Part shown: positions 35,984 to 46,126 of the stretch, piece by piece
Layout: each line of letters begins with the position of its first letter
Numbering within the stretch: the first letter of the stretch is position 1
Origin: Ensifer sp. WSM1721
GTDB taxonomy: Bacteria; Pseudomonadota; Alphaproteobacteria; Rhizobiales; Rhizobiaceae
Length of the DNA: 64,000 nucleotides
Reading direction: 5' to 3'
Assembly: GCF_000513895.2 (NCBI RefSeq)
Contig: NZ_CP165784.1
Span: 520,845 to 584,844, forward strand
Translations under genes and position numbers: made by a program
Notes under the pieces: model-generated
The model's input: only the letters and a program-made list of their open reading frames with translations
Told to the model about the DNA's origin: nothing
The model's database searches: none

Positions 35984-36942
35984 GTGGATACTCAGACAAT
36001 TCTAGAGGGGGGTGAGGCCCTTCTGGAGCAAATGATCTTCGACCAGGTCCAGGAATCGCTGACGCTGGATTTCAAACGCGGATCGATGTTCAAGAGGGGC
36101 CCTGCTCGATGGCCCCAACAGGATGACGCTCGGGGCCGCGCTCTCGGCATTCGCCAATGCTGTCGGGGGAGTTCTCGTCATAGGTGTCGATGCCAGAAAA
36201 TCAAAAGAAGGGATCGACTGCGCTGGGGAGCTGATGCCCGTTGAGGACCTCGGCAAAGCCCTGACTACCCTGACCCAAGCCGTGGGAGATCTGCTGCAGT
36301 CGCGTCACGGTGGCATCCGGGTCTACAGCATTCCTTCGGTCAAGCGCCTTGGCTGCGGATATCTATTGGTGGATGTGCCTGCATCCAACCAGAGGCCGCA
36401 CAGATCACAGGCCGACGCCAAATATTACAAACGCGCTGGCGCATCAAACTTCGTGATGGAGCATTACGAGGTGGTCGACGCTATCCGCAGTTCTGCCGCG
36501 CCAAATCTGGTACTCGAGTACGAGCTCACCAAGGGCATTAGCCGACCCCATGAGAGGCACTTTGAAGCCAGACTGAGGCTTGCCCTGACTAATGTGGGCC
36601 GAGCGACCGCCCGCCACGTATCGCTTCAGATTACAGGTGTCGGTCCATATGACGTCGGTTGGCAGGGTCTGGGGGAAAACGTGATTGTGAATCAGTACAA
36701 TTATACCAGAACGATCTCTCACCTCCCCGAATTTGGTAATTCACCCGGGCGAAACGCGTTACGTCTGCAGCCTGACGCTGGATGTCATCGTTAGTGCGAG
36801 CGCAGGGACAAGCATTGGTGGCGTGTTGGATCAGCAATCGCCGTTGCAGATTGTCTACCGGAGCAATGCCGAGCATTTCGGGAGCGAGACGGCGGTACTT
36901 GAGGTCGGCTTACACGAAATCTACTCCGCCGCAGCATGCTAG
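35984..36942 (+). pseudogene. Second AlbA_2-type gene, twice frameshifted
   Basis: The first frame gives MIFDQVQESLTLDFKRGSMF, the start of an AlbA_2 domain. It breaks near 36105; the next frame carries GAALSAFANAVGGVLVIGVD, the DVPASNQRPHRSQADAKYYKR region and a C-terminal beta-rich part. A second break near 36730 moves the end (LDVIVSASAGTSI and on) to another frame, finishing at 36942. Two lesions in a single reading unit indicate a pseudogene. It is the second dead AlbA_2-type gene in this window and differs in sequence from the one at 16.3 kb. Confidence 0.7.
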
Positions 36943-37003
36943 GGGTCGGTTCCGGCTCGGGGCGAAATGACACCCGAAGCCTTTTATCATCGCGCGGGAA
37001 ATT

Positions 37004-37294
37004 TCATGGCATCAAACCAGGGAGATATCGATCCACGATAATGCCTGTCAGCTGTTCGCCTCGCGACGTGAGCAGGTCTAGGTCTTTCTCCGAGATCGGT
37101 GCAAAGTCGGTTGGATAGTCCTTCACCGCATCGCGCGGTACCAGATCCGGTGGCGACCACGGCAGCTTATCATCTTGCTGGCCTAAGTAGACCATGCCGA
37201 AGCCATCCAACTCGCCCGTTTCCACGTACTTGTGGAGCCGGGAATACATCGCGTCCTGCGCCTTTCGGTATACTGCTTCGAAGGATCTCTTCAC
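37004..37294 (-). CDS. Hypothetical protein, possibly truncated
   Basis: A 96-residue minus-strand frame (MKRSFEAVYRKAQDAMYSRL onward, with GFGMVYLGQQDDKLPWSPPDLVP) has natural composition and ends at a stop at 37004. Nothing in it is recognised. The region upstream turns into resolvase debris on the other strand, so the start may be missing. Confidence 0.4.
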   Translation of the reverse strand: MKRSFEAVYRKAQDAMYSRLHKYVETGELDGFGMVYLGQQDDKLPWSPPDLVPRDAVKDYPTDFAPISEKDLDLLTSRGEQLTGIIVDRYLPGLMP

Positions 37295-37341
37295 TCGGCC
37301 AATCCACCAGAAAGGGGTATCCAGTCCTTCGAACTGCCCCG

Positions 37342-37661
37342 GTCGTCGTCCGGCTTGACCGCCTGGCGCGCTCGGTCACCCATCTTCTCGAGGTGGTCGA
37401 GCAGCTCGCCGACAAGGGGCGCATTTTCGCTCCCTGCGGGACCCCATCGACACTTCGACACCGCAGGGGATGTTTTCACTCCAGGTGCTCGGTGCTGCTG
37501 CTCAGCTCGAACGCGCTCTGATCTCCGAGCGTACGAAAGCCGGCATCAAGGCAGCGAAGACGAAAGGGGAAGCTGCCTGGAAACCCGGCCGTCCGGGAAC
37601 GCCGGCCGGACGCCCTGGCGAGAATGACAGCCGCCCCGAAGGCGGCTTACGGACAAAATAG
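37342..37661 (+). pseudogene. Serine recombinase (resolvase/invertase) fragment, frameshifted
   Basis: One frame reads VVVRLDRLARSVTHLLEVVEQL, the conserved catalytic-domain core of Pin/Hin-type resolvases; after a frameshift another reads FSLQVLGAAAQLERALISER and TKAGIKAAKTKG, the following long helix. The N-terminal serine and the DNA-binding end are missing. It is debris from a transposon or integron-like element. Confidence 0.7.
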
Positions 37662-38122
37662 GCGACGGGTTCCGCCGCGACTTCACCCGCATGCTCGGCG
37701 AAGCGGCCGGCAAGGCAGTACGTCTTCAACTGCGCGGCAAAGCCAAGCCGGGTCCGCGGTGGTTTCGTTACGATCAGCGCCAGTTCGTCAAAGTTCAGGC
37801 TCCACCACCCGTTTCACGCCACGCTCCCACACTCGGCCTTCGTGCCGGCATTTTTGCGTGCGGGCGTATTCCGTTCAACTCACGAGCAAGCATATTCCGT
37901 ATTTGTTCTTTCCGTTGGCCGTTTTCACAGCGACGTACGCACCGGCCAATTAAAAGCGACAGTGGGCAAGTGGCACGACGTTGACCCAGACTTACGAGCC
38001 GATCCTCAACGCGTATATTCTCCGTATCGTGCATCAATCAGGCGTCATCACATCGCGCGAGTATGATGTAGTGATATTCGATTACGATGACCTTCGCGTT
38101 GTGCCCGTCTCAGGCAAGGGAG
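37662..38122. other. Region without a supported gene
   Basis: A plus-strand frame (DFTRMLGEAAGKAVRLQLRGK and on, 37675-37800) continues from the resolvase debris and may be a remnant. Several short frames overlap here, none with a recognisable family or ribosome site. No RNA gene is evident. Confidence 0.3.
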
Positions 38123-38620
38123 TCAGACGGGCGAATCGGGTGAGCCGTTGTGGAGCCGCGTCGGTACACCGTCGTGCTCATTTGACCCGCGGTTTTCGCT
38201 CAGGTCGCGACTAGGCGTCGCGGCCGCGAGTGCAAGATCAAGATGCCTTGTGCGGCGGTCCAGCGCGTCAAGAAAGTCATCGACCCTTGTACGGAGGTCA
38301 CGGATGTCCTTCTTCATCTCCAGCCGTATACGTTCGTCTCTCCGCCGCCGGAAGCCGTTGATCGCCACGAGAGTTGCCATCCCGAAAAGAAGCAGGACGA
38401 AAACGGACTCCCCCTGGCCTGCCGCGAACAAGGCCAGCAGACCGAGGACGAATGCCTCTCCCAAGCTGGTAGCGCTACCTGAATACAGAGCGATCAGCGA
38501 CGGCACGGCAATCATCACCGCAAGCAGGAACGAACTGTAAGGTTCCGCGTACGCGACCAGCAGGCCTGCCCACTCTGTCGCTGCTGTGAAATCTATCTTC
38601 GACATTTCCACGGTGGCCAT
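38123..38620 (-). CDS. Small membrane protein of unknown function
   Basis: The 165-residue protein has about three hydrophobic segments (FLLAVMIAVPSLIALY, AFVLGLLALFAAG, VFVLLLFGMATLVAI), then a basic stretch and a coiled coil (MKKDIRDLRTRVDDFLDALDRR). The ATG at 38620 (MATVEMSKIDF) is preferred to an upstream start. No family is recognised. Confidence 0.45.
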   Translation of the reverse strand: MATVEMSKIDFTAATEWAGLLVAYAEPYSSFLLAVMIAVPSLIALYSGSATSLGEAFVLGLLALFAAGQGESVFVLLLFGMATLVAINGFRRRRDERIRLEMKKDIRDLRTRVDDFLDALDRRTRHLDLALAAATPSRDLSENRGSNEHDGVPTRLHNGSPDSPV

Positions 38621-38972
38621 CGTTTGTCCTGCTGCACCCCTACCGACCAGCACTCCGCCTACAGCCGAAAAAATGGCGGCGAACTAAGCTGTCTCGATGA
38701 TACCGTAGGCTGTTGTTCTTTCCAGCGTGCAAACGACGAATAGATGATTATTCCGTACTACATCCTAATTGGTACTGACAAGACAAATGCCGAACTGCTT
38801 CGCTATAAATAGCAAACGTCTCTGCTGTGTAAACGACAGCTCTACAAAAGTGAATACTGATACGTTCCAGAAGGTGATCTAAACAATTCTTCTGCGCTGT
38901 CGTAAAATTGTCTCGTCAATGCAGTGTTGCGCCAAAGCGCGGCGGCCCAGGTGAGTGACATGCGGAGCGTCG
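38621..38972. other. AT-rich intergenic region before the truncated regulator
   Basis: No gene is recognised. The stretch 38690-38890 is clearly richer in A and T than its surroundings and probably contains the promoter of the following regulator gene. Confidence 0.4.
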
Positions 38973-39665
38973 ATGCAAAAGCCAGATGAACTTGCCCGGC
39001 AATCGGTCATCCTGCTCATGGACGACCTGCGCCTCCGTCGCGCCGCGGTCGAATCCTTGCTGACGCCTTGGGCCGAGGGCTTCGGCGCCAGCATCGAACT
39101 GGGGCAGATGTCCAGCTTCGAGGGCGCGGCGGAACCGCTCCGCAACCGGGCCATGATCCTGATGAACATCGGCAACGTATCGATCTTCCGCGCGGGGCTA
39201 GATGTCTCGCTCCGGCAATTTGTCGACCGAGCTGCGGGAGTCCCGGTCGTTGTCATGTCCGATTGCGACGATCCCGGGGAGATGGCCCGAGCGTTCGAGG
39301 CCGGAGTGAGAGGCTTCGTGCCGACCAGCATCGCTCCGGAACTCGCTCTGAAGGCGCTTACCTTCATTCTGAACGGCGGACACTTCTTTCCGCCGTCTGT
39401 GCTGCAACCGACGTCGCGACGCGCTCGGCTCACCCTTTCGGCGCATAGCTCGGATTTTCCTAACAAGCCAAGCAGAGGCTCCACTATGCCATCAGAGTCG
39501 AACTGCGCGTCACGCCTGCAGGCAGCTCTCATCCGCCCCCTGCGGGTGCTTGCACGTTCCACGGGTCAAGATCGCGCCAGACGGCCGGCACGGCTGCCTG
39601 GCCAGCGATCTCAGCTTTCCCGAAAGCCTCTGCGAAAGGCCGCCCGGAAAGGTTCGATCATGTAG
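38973..39665 (+). CDS. LuxR-type regulator lacking its DNA-binding domain
   Basis: The first 145 or so residues (MQKPDELARQSVILLMDDLRLRRAA to LALKALTFILNGGHFFPPSVL) match the receiver-like domain of the regulator at 49445-50281, including RRA, ALTFIL-GG and a shared spacing. The later part is Ser/Arg-rich and shows no helix-turn-helix; the frame runs 55 bases into the 3' end of the HlyD gene on the other strand. The usual phosphorylation aspartate is not evident. The gene may be a decayed copy or a dominant-negative partner of the intact regulator. Confidence 0.6.
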   Translation: MQKPDELARQSVILLMDDLRLRRAAVESLLTPWAEGFGASIELGQMSSFEGAAEPLRNRAMILMNIGNVSIFRAGLDVSLRQFVDRAAGVPVVVMSDCDDPGEMARAFEAGVRGFVPTSIAPELALKALTFILNGGHFFPPSVLQPTSRRARLTLSAHSSDFPNKPSRGSTMPSESNCASRLQAALIRPLRVLARSTGQDRARRPARLPGQRSQLSRKPLRKAARKGSIM

Positions 39666-41041
39666 TCGAAGGCGGTTTGCTCGGCCGTCACGATCAAGAC
39701 CTCCGCAGGCATTCCCGGAACGAGGACTATGCCCTTGTCGAGCGCGGCAAGCTCTTCGCGCGGCACCTCGACGCGTGCGAGATAGTAGGCCTGGCCTGTC
39801 GCCTCGTCGACGATGCGATCGGCAGAGAGGCTTCGGACCACGCCTTGCACACGCGGCAGGCCCCTGCTTGAAAACGCGGTGAGGTGAACAGTCGCGGTCT
39901 GCCCCACTGTCACGACATCGATATCGCCAGGAACTATCCGCGCGTCGATGAGCAGCCGCTCCTCGGTCGGCACGATCTCGAGGACCGGTTCGCCTGGGAG
40001 GATAACGCCGCCGACCGACTTGAAACGCAGGTTCACGACCTTGCCGCTGACCGGAGCGGTCACGGTCGTTCGATCCAGGATGTCCTGGCTTGCATTGAGG
40101 CGTTCGGACACGCTGGCCATCTCGGCGCGGACTCTTTCGAGTTCCGTCGACGTCTCCTCCGACCGCGTGGCGCGGAGCGAGATGCGTTGGGTCGCGATCT
40201 CGCCGATCTTCTGCCTGATCTCGGCGATCGAGCCGAGATACTTGCCGCGCTCGCCCTGGAGGGCGGCTTGGAAGCGCTGAAGCGTCAGTATTTCTGGCTC
40301 TCTGACAAGAGCCTTGCGGAGCAGCTTCCCCTTCCCCGCCAGCTCCTTCGCGATAAGTTCGATCTGTCGGTCGGCGCTTTCCACTTGTGCCTTCAGAGCG
40401 CTGATCTGCTCCCTGAACTGGTTCTCCCGGTCGTCGAGAACCTGCAGCTGGGCCGAGAATGACGCACGGCGCATTTCGAAGATCGAGATCTGCCCCTGAA
40501 CGACCTCGCGCAGCCCAGGATCGTCCTCGGCCACCATTTCGTTCGGGAAATGGACCGCATCATTGCCTGCCTGTTCCGCAAGCAAACGCAGCCGCGTTGC
40601 CACAAGCGTTCTCGACTGCTCCAGAAGCAGTTCGTTCGCCGCGGCTGCCTGAGTGCTTTGAAGGACGACGATCGGGTCGCCGGCCCGCACTAAATCCCCG
40701 TCCCGGACTTTCAGCGCCTGGATAATGCCGCCTTCCAGGTGCTGTACAGTCCTCCGGCTTCCGTCCGGGCTGATGATGCCGGGAGCTATCGCTCCGGCCG
40801 CGATTGGGGCAAACAGCGACCACGCAAGGCCGCCGACGACGAATATGACGATCACGGCAAAACCAAGCCGGACCGGAACCTTGACCACCTCGCGCACCGT
40901 GAGGGGTTCCGGCAGAGCCTCTTGGCGTGCCATCCTGTTCCCCGGAAGCGCAACTACATTCGACTTGCTGTTTGCCACGGGATTGCCTTTCCATTCGAGG
41001 ATTTGAGTGTTCAACGTATCCTTGCCGTCCGTACGGCTCAT
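39611..41041 (-). CDS. HlyD-family membrane fusion protein of a type I secretion system
   Basis: The 476-residue protein has a short cytoplasmic start, one membrane segment (about 58-80), a biotinyl-lipoyl-like barrel (VQHLEGGIIQALKVRDGDLVRAGD), a long coiled-coil hairpin (about 150-320) and the closing barrel strands (TVTAPVSGKVVNLRF) with a C-terminal beta domain. This is the adaptor that links the inner-membrane ABC exporter to an outer-membrane TolC-type channel. Its ATG overlaps the ABC gene stop. No TolC homologue is in the window, so a chromosomal one must be used. Confidence 0.9.
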   Translation of the reverse strand: MSRTDGKDTLNTQILEWKGNPVANSKSNVVALPGNRMARQEALPEPLTVREVVKVPVRLGFAVIVIFVVGGLAWSLFAPIAAGAIAPGIISPDGSRRTVQHLEGGIIQALKVRDGDLVRAGDPIVVLQSTQAAAANELLLEQSRTLVATRLRLLAEQAGNDAVHFPNEMVAEDDPGLREVVQGQISIFEMRRASFSAQLQVLDDRENQFREQISALKAQVESADRQIELIAKELAGKGKLLRKALVREPEILTLQRFQAALQGERGKYLGSIAEIRQKIGEIATQRISLRATRSEETSTELERVRAEMASVSERLNASQDILDRTTVTAPVSGKVVNLRFKSVGGVILPGEPVLEIVPTEERLLIDARIVPGDIDVVTVGQTATVHLTAFSSRGLPRVQGVVRSLSADRIVDEATGQAYYLARVEVPREELAALDKGIVLVPGMPAEVLIVTAEQTAFDYMIEPFRAAFRRGFRES

Positions 41042-42825
41042 TCGCCGATCATTTCGGTGACGCGCGGCATGCGCGGCGGAGCCGCGGCGGCATTGCGCAG
41101 CTGAGGCTCCTGGCGCTTTGACTCGCCGCCCGCCAGCCGGAGCTTACCGAGGACATCCTCGCGCGCGCCGAAGAGTTCGACGCGCCCGTCACGGAGGAAC
41201 AGGATCTTGTCCGCCTGGGCCAGGGTCGACGGGCGGTGGCCGACGATCATGAGGGCGGCGCCGCGCTCCTTCAGCGCCCGCACCGCAGCGGCGAGCGCTG
41301 TCTCGCCGGACTGGTCAAGGTTCGCGTTAGGTTCGTCCAGGATGATGATCTTCGGATTCCCGAACACGGCGCGCGCGAGGCCGATGCGCTGCCGCTGGCC
41401 CCCTGACAGCCGTGCGCCTGCATCGCCGATCGGCGTCTCGTAGCCTTGCGGAAGACGCTGGATCATCTCGTGGGCGTGCGCCAGCATCGCTGCCTGAACG
41501 ACGTCGTCGTCGTCCGCCATGGCCATGCGTGAGATGTTGTCGCGGATGGAGCCGGAAAACAGCTCCACGTCCTGCGGCAGGTAGCCGACATAGCGGCCCA
41601 GCTGTTCCGGGTCCCAGTGGTGAAGTTCGGAGCCGTCGAGCCTGATTTCTCCTCCCGATGGCGCGGCGATCCCGCCGATCAGTCGGCACAGCGTGCTCTT
41701 GCCGCTCGCCGATGGTCCGATCACCGCCAAGGCCTCGCCGGGCGTCAGATGAAAACTGACATTGTCTATCACGTGCGCCTTCGTCCCCGGCGCGGAGTAG
41801 GAGACGTGCTTGAGGGAGATGTGTCCGTAGGGCTCGGGCAGGCGTGTCCGCTGGGCTTCGGCGGGGATGCTCTGCAGCCGCAACCTCAGGCGATCATAGG
41901 CGATCCGCGTCGCCAAGAAGTTCCGCCAGCTTCCCATCGCCACCTCGATCGGAGCGAGCGCCCGGCCAAGAAGGATCGAAGACGCGATCATGGCGCCGCC
42001 ACTCACTTCGCCCTTTAGCACCAGATAGGCCCCAAGCCCGAGCGTGGCCGACTGTACGAAGAAGCGTAGGAACTTGGTGATCCCGAGTATCGCGGCGCCG
42101 CGTTCCGCCGAGGAAAGGGTTGCACTGAGCGAGGAATCGTTGCTCGCCCGCCAGCGTTCGAGCAGTCCGGGTAGCATTCCCATCGCGCGCACCACTTCGG
42201 CGTTGCGGATCGTTGACTCCGCCTGCTGGAACGCCGCGATCTGCTTGGTGCTGGCGGTCTGGGACGCGCTCCGGGTCGTCAGTTCGTTGAGAAGGGTGAG
42301 CAGCGCCAGAAGCAGTGCCGCGCCGACCGCAAGGGTTCCGAGCGCCGGATGGAGCAGCCAAATCAGGGCGAGGAAGACGGGCGTCCACGGCGCGTCGAAA
42401 AGCGCGGCCAGTCCTTGCGAGGACAGGAACGACTGCACCTGGGCGAGATCGCGCAGAGGCTGCGCGCCAGCATTGTCGCCGACTAGCCGGGCACGCACGC
42501 CACCCGAGATCAGTACTGGCCCCAGCCTGTCGTTCAGCCAGCACCCCATCCTGACCATCACCGAGCTGCGCAGGCTGTCGAGTACTCCGAGCACGAGCAG
42601 GGCGCTCCCGGCGAGAACCGTCAGCATGACGAGCGTCTCTACCCGGCCGGACACGAGAACGCGGTCGTAGACCTGCAGCATGTAAAGCGGCGACGTCAGC
42701 ATCAGCAGGTTGATGGCGAAGCTGAATATCGCCAGTACCAGGAGAGACGAGCGAATTTGCCCTGTCGCGTAATCCAAGTCCGTCTTGCTGCGCCGACGCT
42801 TGTCGGCCGATGCTTTTGCAGCCAT
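41038..42825 (-). CDS. Type I secretion ABC exporter (PrtD-like permease-ATPase)
   Basis: The 595-residue protein joins a six-helix membrane domain (about 25-320, starting SSLLVLAIFSFAINLLMLTSPLYML) to an ATPase domain with Walker A GPSASGKST, signature LSGGQRQRIG, Walker B IIILDEPNANLD and the H-loop HRPS. The N-terminal features fit the PrtD/PrsD branch that exports RTX proteins without an N-terminal peptidase domain. It follows the RTX gene by 26 bases and overlaps the adaptor gene, which makes the large RTX protein its likely cargo. Confidence 0.9.
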   Translation of the reverse strand: MAAKASADKRRRSKTDLDYATGQIRSSLLVLAIFSFAINLLMLTSPLYMLQVYDRVLVSGRVETLVMLTVLAGSALLVLGVLDSLRSSVMVRMGCWLNDRLGPVLISGGVRARLVGDNAGAQPLRDLAQVQSFLSSQGLAALFDAPWTPVFLALIWLLHPALGTLAVGAALLLALLTLLNELTTRSASQTASTKQIAAFQQAESTIRNAEVVRAMGMLPGLLERWRASNDSSLSATLSSAERGAAILGITKFLRFFVQSATLGLGAYLVLKGEVSGGAMIASSILLGRALAPIEVAMGSWRNFLATRIAYDRLRLRLQSIPAEAQRTRLPEPYGHISLKHVSYSAPGTKAHVIDNVSFHLTPGEALAVIGPSASGKSTLCRLIGGIAAPSGGEIRLDGSELHHWDPEQLGRYVGYLPQDVELFSGSIRDNISRMAMADDDDVVQAAMLAHAHEMIQRLPQGYETPIGDAGARLSGGQRQRIGLARAVFGNPKIIILDEPNANLDQSGETALAAAVRALKERGAALMIVGHRPSTLAQADKILFLRDGRVELFGAREDVLGKLRLAGGESKRQEPQLRNAAAAPPRMPRVTEMIGE

Positions 42826-42851
42826 TCCCCAGCCCCCTTGTTGGTTCGGTC

Positions 42852-45800
42852 TCAGGCGATCAGAGCCGGATCGATGAACAGGTCGTTCGCAATGAGCGTA
42901 TTGAGCGCCGCGCCCGCCTGGGCCTGGCTAACCGAGCTTTGGGCGCCCAATGCGACGTATGTCTGGTGGGTGCTACCGGTAAACCGGCCGACCCATGTTG
43001 CCACGCCGCCGATGCTAATCGCGGTGAGCGCAATGCCGCCTGTTGCGTTGAGACTGTTCAGGAAGAGGTCTTCGCCAGACTGATAGTCAGCAATCACATT
43101 GCCCGTGCCGCCGAGAATCCGGAACGTATCCTGACCGGCCACGCCGCCATCGGCGATTCCATCGCCGAACAAGGTCTTGGCGCCGGTTCCCGTTGCCGAG
43201 AGAATGTCGGCGCCACTGCCACCCCGCATCTGGTCATTGCCGGAACCGCTGACCAGCTTGTTGCCCGCAGTGCTTCCGAACAATTGATCGCTGAAATTCG
43301 ACCCCATGACGTTTTCCATCTGCAGGAGCAAATCTCCATCGGCCTCGGCGCCCTGGCTGAGACTGCCGGACGTGCCGCTGAAGAGGCGTGCGAGCACCGC
43401 GCCCGTGGAGGCGGAATAGTCGATCGTGTCGATGCCTGCTCCGCCGATAATGAATTCTGCGATCCCGCCCGCGAATGAGCCGCCTGCGCCGCTCCGGAAG
43501 GTGTCGTTTCCGCCGCCGCCATCGAGGCGGTTTACGCTGGCATTGCCGACCAGAAGGTCGTCGAAATTGGAGCCGAAGAGATTCTCGATCGTGCTGAGTT
43601 GGTCGCCCTGCGCATCGCCGCCGACGCCGAGCGCGGCGCCCGTATTGTCGAGGACGATTGTGACGCCAGCGCCGGAGGTCTGATAGAAAGCGGTGTCGGC
43701 GCCGTCTCCGCCGATCAGCACGTCCGCGCCGGCCCCGCCTGCAAGCAGATCGTTGCCGCCGCCGCCTTCCAGCCGATTGGTTCCAGAGGCGCCGAAGAGC
43801 TGGTCCCCGAACGCGGAGCCGACGATGTTTTCCATCGTGACGAGAACGTCGCCATCGGCTTCCCCGCCTGTGGAAAGAGATCCGCTTGTCAGGCTGTCCG
43901 AAAGCCTGGCGATCACGGCCGCGGCCGAGGCCGAATAGTCCATGGTATCGATGCCTTCGCCGCCGATCACGAGTTCGGTCGCGGGTATCGGAGAGGAAGA
44001 GCCGCCAGCGCCGCTGCGAAAATAATCGTTTCCTGCCCGCCCATCGAGGCGGTTGAGTCCGGAATTGCCTATCAGGACATCGTCGCCGTCCGAGCCGATC
44101 AGATTCTCGATCGAGGTCAGCATATCCCCTTCAGCGTCACCGCCGAGGCCGAGCGCAGCGCCTGTGTCGTCCAGCGTTACGGAAACGCCAGCAGCGGAGG
44201 ATGAATATTCGGCGGTGTCTGTCCCGAGACCGCCATTGATGATATCCGCGCCACCGCCGCCCATGAAGGTGTCGTTGAGTTCGCCGCCGTTCAGCGTGTC
44301 GATGAAGGCCGAGCCGATGATCCGCTCAATGAGCTGAAGCGTATCCCCCTCGGCATCGCCACCGGTTCCGGTTCCGAGTGCCAAAGGATCAAGCACGGTC
44401 GTGTTCAGGTCGATGGTGACGCCGGCGGCTGATGTCGAGTAGTCGGACGTGTCGAATCCACTCTGGCCGATGACCTGGTCGGCTCCGGCGCCGCCGGTGA
44501 AGGTGTTATTGTTGCTGTCGCCGACCAGAATGTCGTTTTGGCTGGAGGCGATGATGTTCTCGATGTTCACCAGGACGTCGCCGGCGGCCGCGCCGCTGAC
44601 TGCGCCAGTTCCCAGATTGATGCCGACGGCGCCGCCGGTGGCATAGCTCACGGTGTCGTTTCCTGCGCCGCCATCCATCTGGTCGGGCTCAGCGCCTGCT
44701 ACCAGCATGTCGTCGCCATCACCGCCATTCAGAATGTCGCCGCCGTTAAGGGGATCGCCGTCGCCACCGCCGCCGTTAAGGATATCGTCGCCAGCGCCGC
44801 CGTTCAGGATGTCGTCGCCAGCGCCCGCCAGGAGCTCGTCCTTGCCGTCGCCGCCTTCAAGAATGTCATTGCCGATCGAGGCGTGGAGAAAATCATCGCC
44901 AGCGCCGCCGCGCAGGATGTCATCGCCAAGGCTCGCGATGAGGTCGTCGTTGCCCTCGCCGCCGTCGAGAATGTCGTCGCCGTCGCTGGCGTTGAGTAAA
45001 TCGTCGCCATGACCGCCATGCAGAACGTCGTTGCCGAACCCACCATTGAGAGTGTCGGCGCCGCCGCCGCCGTAGAGGCGGTCGTCGCCGAAGCCGCCGT
45101 CGAGGAAATCGTTGGCTCCGGCCTGATCCTCATCCACGCCGTCCGGTACGCCGTCCATGTTCTCGTCGTCCGGCACGCCGTCCATGTTGACGTCGACCAT
45201 GCCGTCGCCGATCAGGAGATCGTTGCCGTCCATGCCGCGCAGGATATCCTCTCCGGCGTTTCCGACGAGCTGGTTGTCGATCCCGTTTCCGCTGAGCAGG
45301 TCGTCTCCGGCTGAACCGGTCAGGTTCTCAATGCTGCTCAGCGTGTCGCCGGCGGCGTCGCCTCCCGAACCGCGCGAGGTTCGGCTGGGGTTGGACGGAA
45401 GCGAGACGGTGACTGCCAGGGCGGAGGTGGAATAGTCAGCGGTGTCGATACCCGCCCCGCCGTTGAGTATGTCCGCGCCCGCTCCACCGCGCAGGATATC
45501 GTTGCCCGCATTGCCGTTCAGCGTGTCGCTGCCCGCGCCGCCGTCGAGAAAATCATCGGTACCGGCCGCGTTCAGCTTATCGTTGCCTGCGCCGCCGTCG
45601 AGATAGTCATTGCCCGTGCTCGAGGCTGCCACGGTGATGTCGTCGTTGCCGTCGAGGCCCTCTATCCGGAAGCTGCCATTGGCCGCATGGGTGTAGTTGT
45701 TGCCGTTGTTGTTTAGCTGAACGAGCGTATAGGCCGGCGACGAAAGCAGTGCCGACATCGTGGCAAGGCTCGTAAATGAGTTCGGCGCCACCGGGCCGTT

Positions 45801-45887
45801 ATTGCTGGACGGCGCATTGACCGACGGCGATGCGCTATTGGGGGACGATACGGTCGACGACCGACGGAAATTCGAAATCCGAGCCAC
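42852..45887 (-). CDS. Large RTX calcium-binding protein, type I secretion cargo
   Basis: The 1011-residue protein contains many glycine/aspartate nonapeptide repeats (GGAGNDxLxGGxGxD type) in several blocks, each preceded by a related segment with DTADYSTSA or similar and SIENLIGS. Between repeat blocks near residue 255 lies a short run, DVNMDGVPD and NMDGVPDG, that resembles EF-hand-like type 3 repeats. No N-terminal signal peptide is seen, as expected for type I secretion; the signal should be in the last 60 residues. The GTG at 45887 follows AAGGAGGGC; the upstream in-frame extension is not needed. It is transcribed with the exporter and adaptor. Whether it is an adhesin, matrix protein or enzyme is not visible. 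Confidence 0.9.
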   Translation of the reverse strand: MARISNFRRSSTVSSPNSASPSVNAPSSNNGPVAPNSFTSLATMSALLSSPAYTLVQLNNNGNNYTHAANGSFRIEGLDGNDDITVAASSTGNDYLDGGAGNDKLNAAGTDDFLDGGAGSDTLNGNAGNDILRGGAGADILNGGAGIDTADYSTSALAVTVSLPSNPSRTSRGSGGDAAGDTLSSIENLTGSAGDDLLSGNGIDNQLVGNAGEDILRGMDGNDLLIGDGMVDVNMDGVPDDENMDGVPDGVDEDQAGANDFLDGGFGDDRLYGGGGADTLNGGFGNDVLHGGHGDDLLNASDGDDILDGGEGNDDLIASLGDDILRGGAGDDFLHASIGNDILEGGDGKDELLAGAGDDILNGGAGDDILNGGGGDGDPLNGGDILNGGDGDDMLVAGAEPDQMDGGAGNDTVSYATGGAVGINLGTGAVSGAAAGDVLVNIENIIASSQNDILVGDSNNNTFTGGAGADQVIGQSGFDTSDYSTSAAGVTIDLNTTVLDPLALGTGTGGDAEGDTLQLIERIIGSAFIDTLNGGELNDTFMGGGGADIINGGLGTDTAEYSSSAAGVSVTLDDTGAALGLGGDAEGDMLTSIENLIGSDGDDVLIGNSGLNRLDGRAGNDYFRSGAGGSSSPIPATELVIGGEGIDTMDYSASAAAVIARLSDSLTSGSLSTGGEADGDVLVTMENIVGSAFGDQLFGASGTNRLEGGGGNDLLAGGAGADVLIGGDGADTAFYQTSGAGVTIVLDNTGAALGVGGDAQGDQLSTIENLFGSNFDDLLVGNASVNRLDGGGGNDTFRSGAGGSFAGGIAEFIIGGAGIDTIDYSASTGAVLARLFSGTSGSLSQGAEADGDLLLQMENVMGSNFSDQLFGSTAGNKLVSGSGNDQMRGGSGADILSATGTGAKTLFGDGIADGGVAGQDTFRILGGTGNVIADYQSGEDLFLNSLNATGGIALTAISIGGVATWVGRFTGSTHQTYVALGAQSSVSQAQAGAALNTLIANDLFIDPALIA

Positions 45888-46034
45888 TTTGCCCTCCTTT
45901 ATGCCGACGTCTCTGCGGCGTGCTTCTCGAAGTATGCTAGGGCCCATTTGCCCGAACTGACACAACGCGTTGGTGGACTCTCCTTCGGGCGTACACCCTT
46001 GGTCGGTGGCTGCTCCGCAGCCGCCCCCGCACGC

Positions 46035-46067
46035 AAAAAAGGGACCCTGACAAAAGCAGGGTCCCTT
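46035..46067 (-). terminator. Rho-independent terminator downstream of the acidic protein gene
   Basis: Read on the minus strand, AAGGGACCCTG and CAGGGTCCCTT form an 11-base-pair stem with a seven-base loop, followed by a run of T. It should separate the small acidic gene from the RTX operon. Confidence 0.85.
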
Positions 46068-46126
46068 GCGCTCCGGAGAGTTGGGTATAGCCGTTTCCCG
46101 GAGCGACTTTAGAAGTTTGGCTTCGC

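Noticed and set aside
44740..45060. Regular DNA repeats suggesting a tandem-repeat or CRISPR array
   Set aside because: They encode RTX nonapeptides in an intact frame.
43426..45435. Many long plus-strand open frames rich in Ser, Pro and Ala opposite the RTX gene
   Set aside because: They are the antisense image of Gly/Asp repeats; the minus-strand RTX gene explains them fully.
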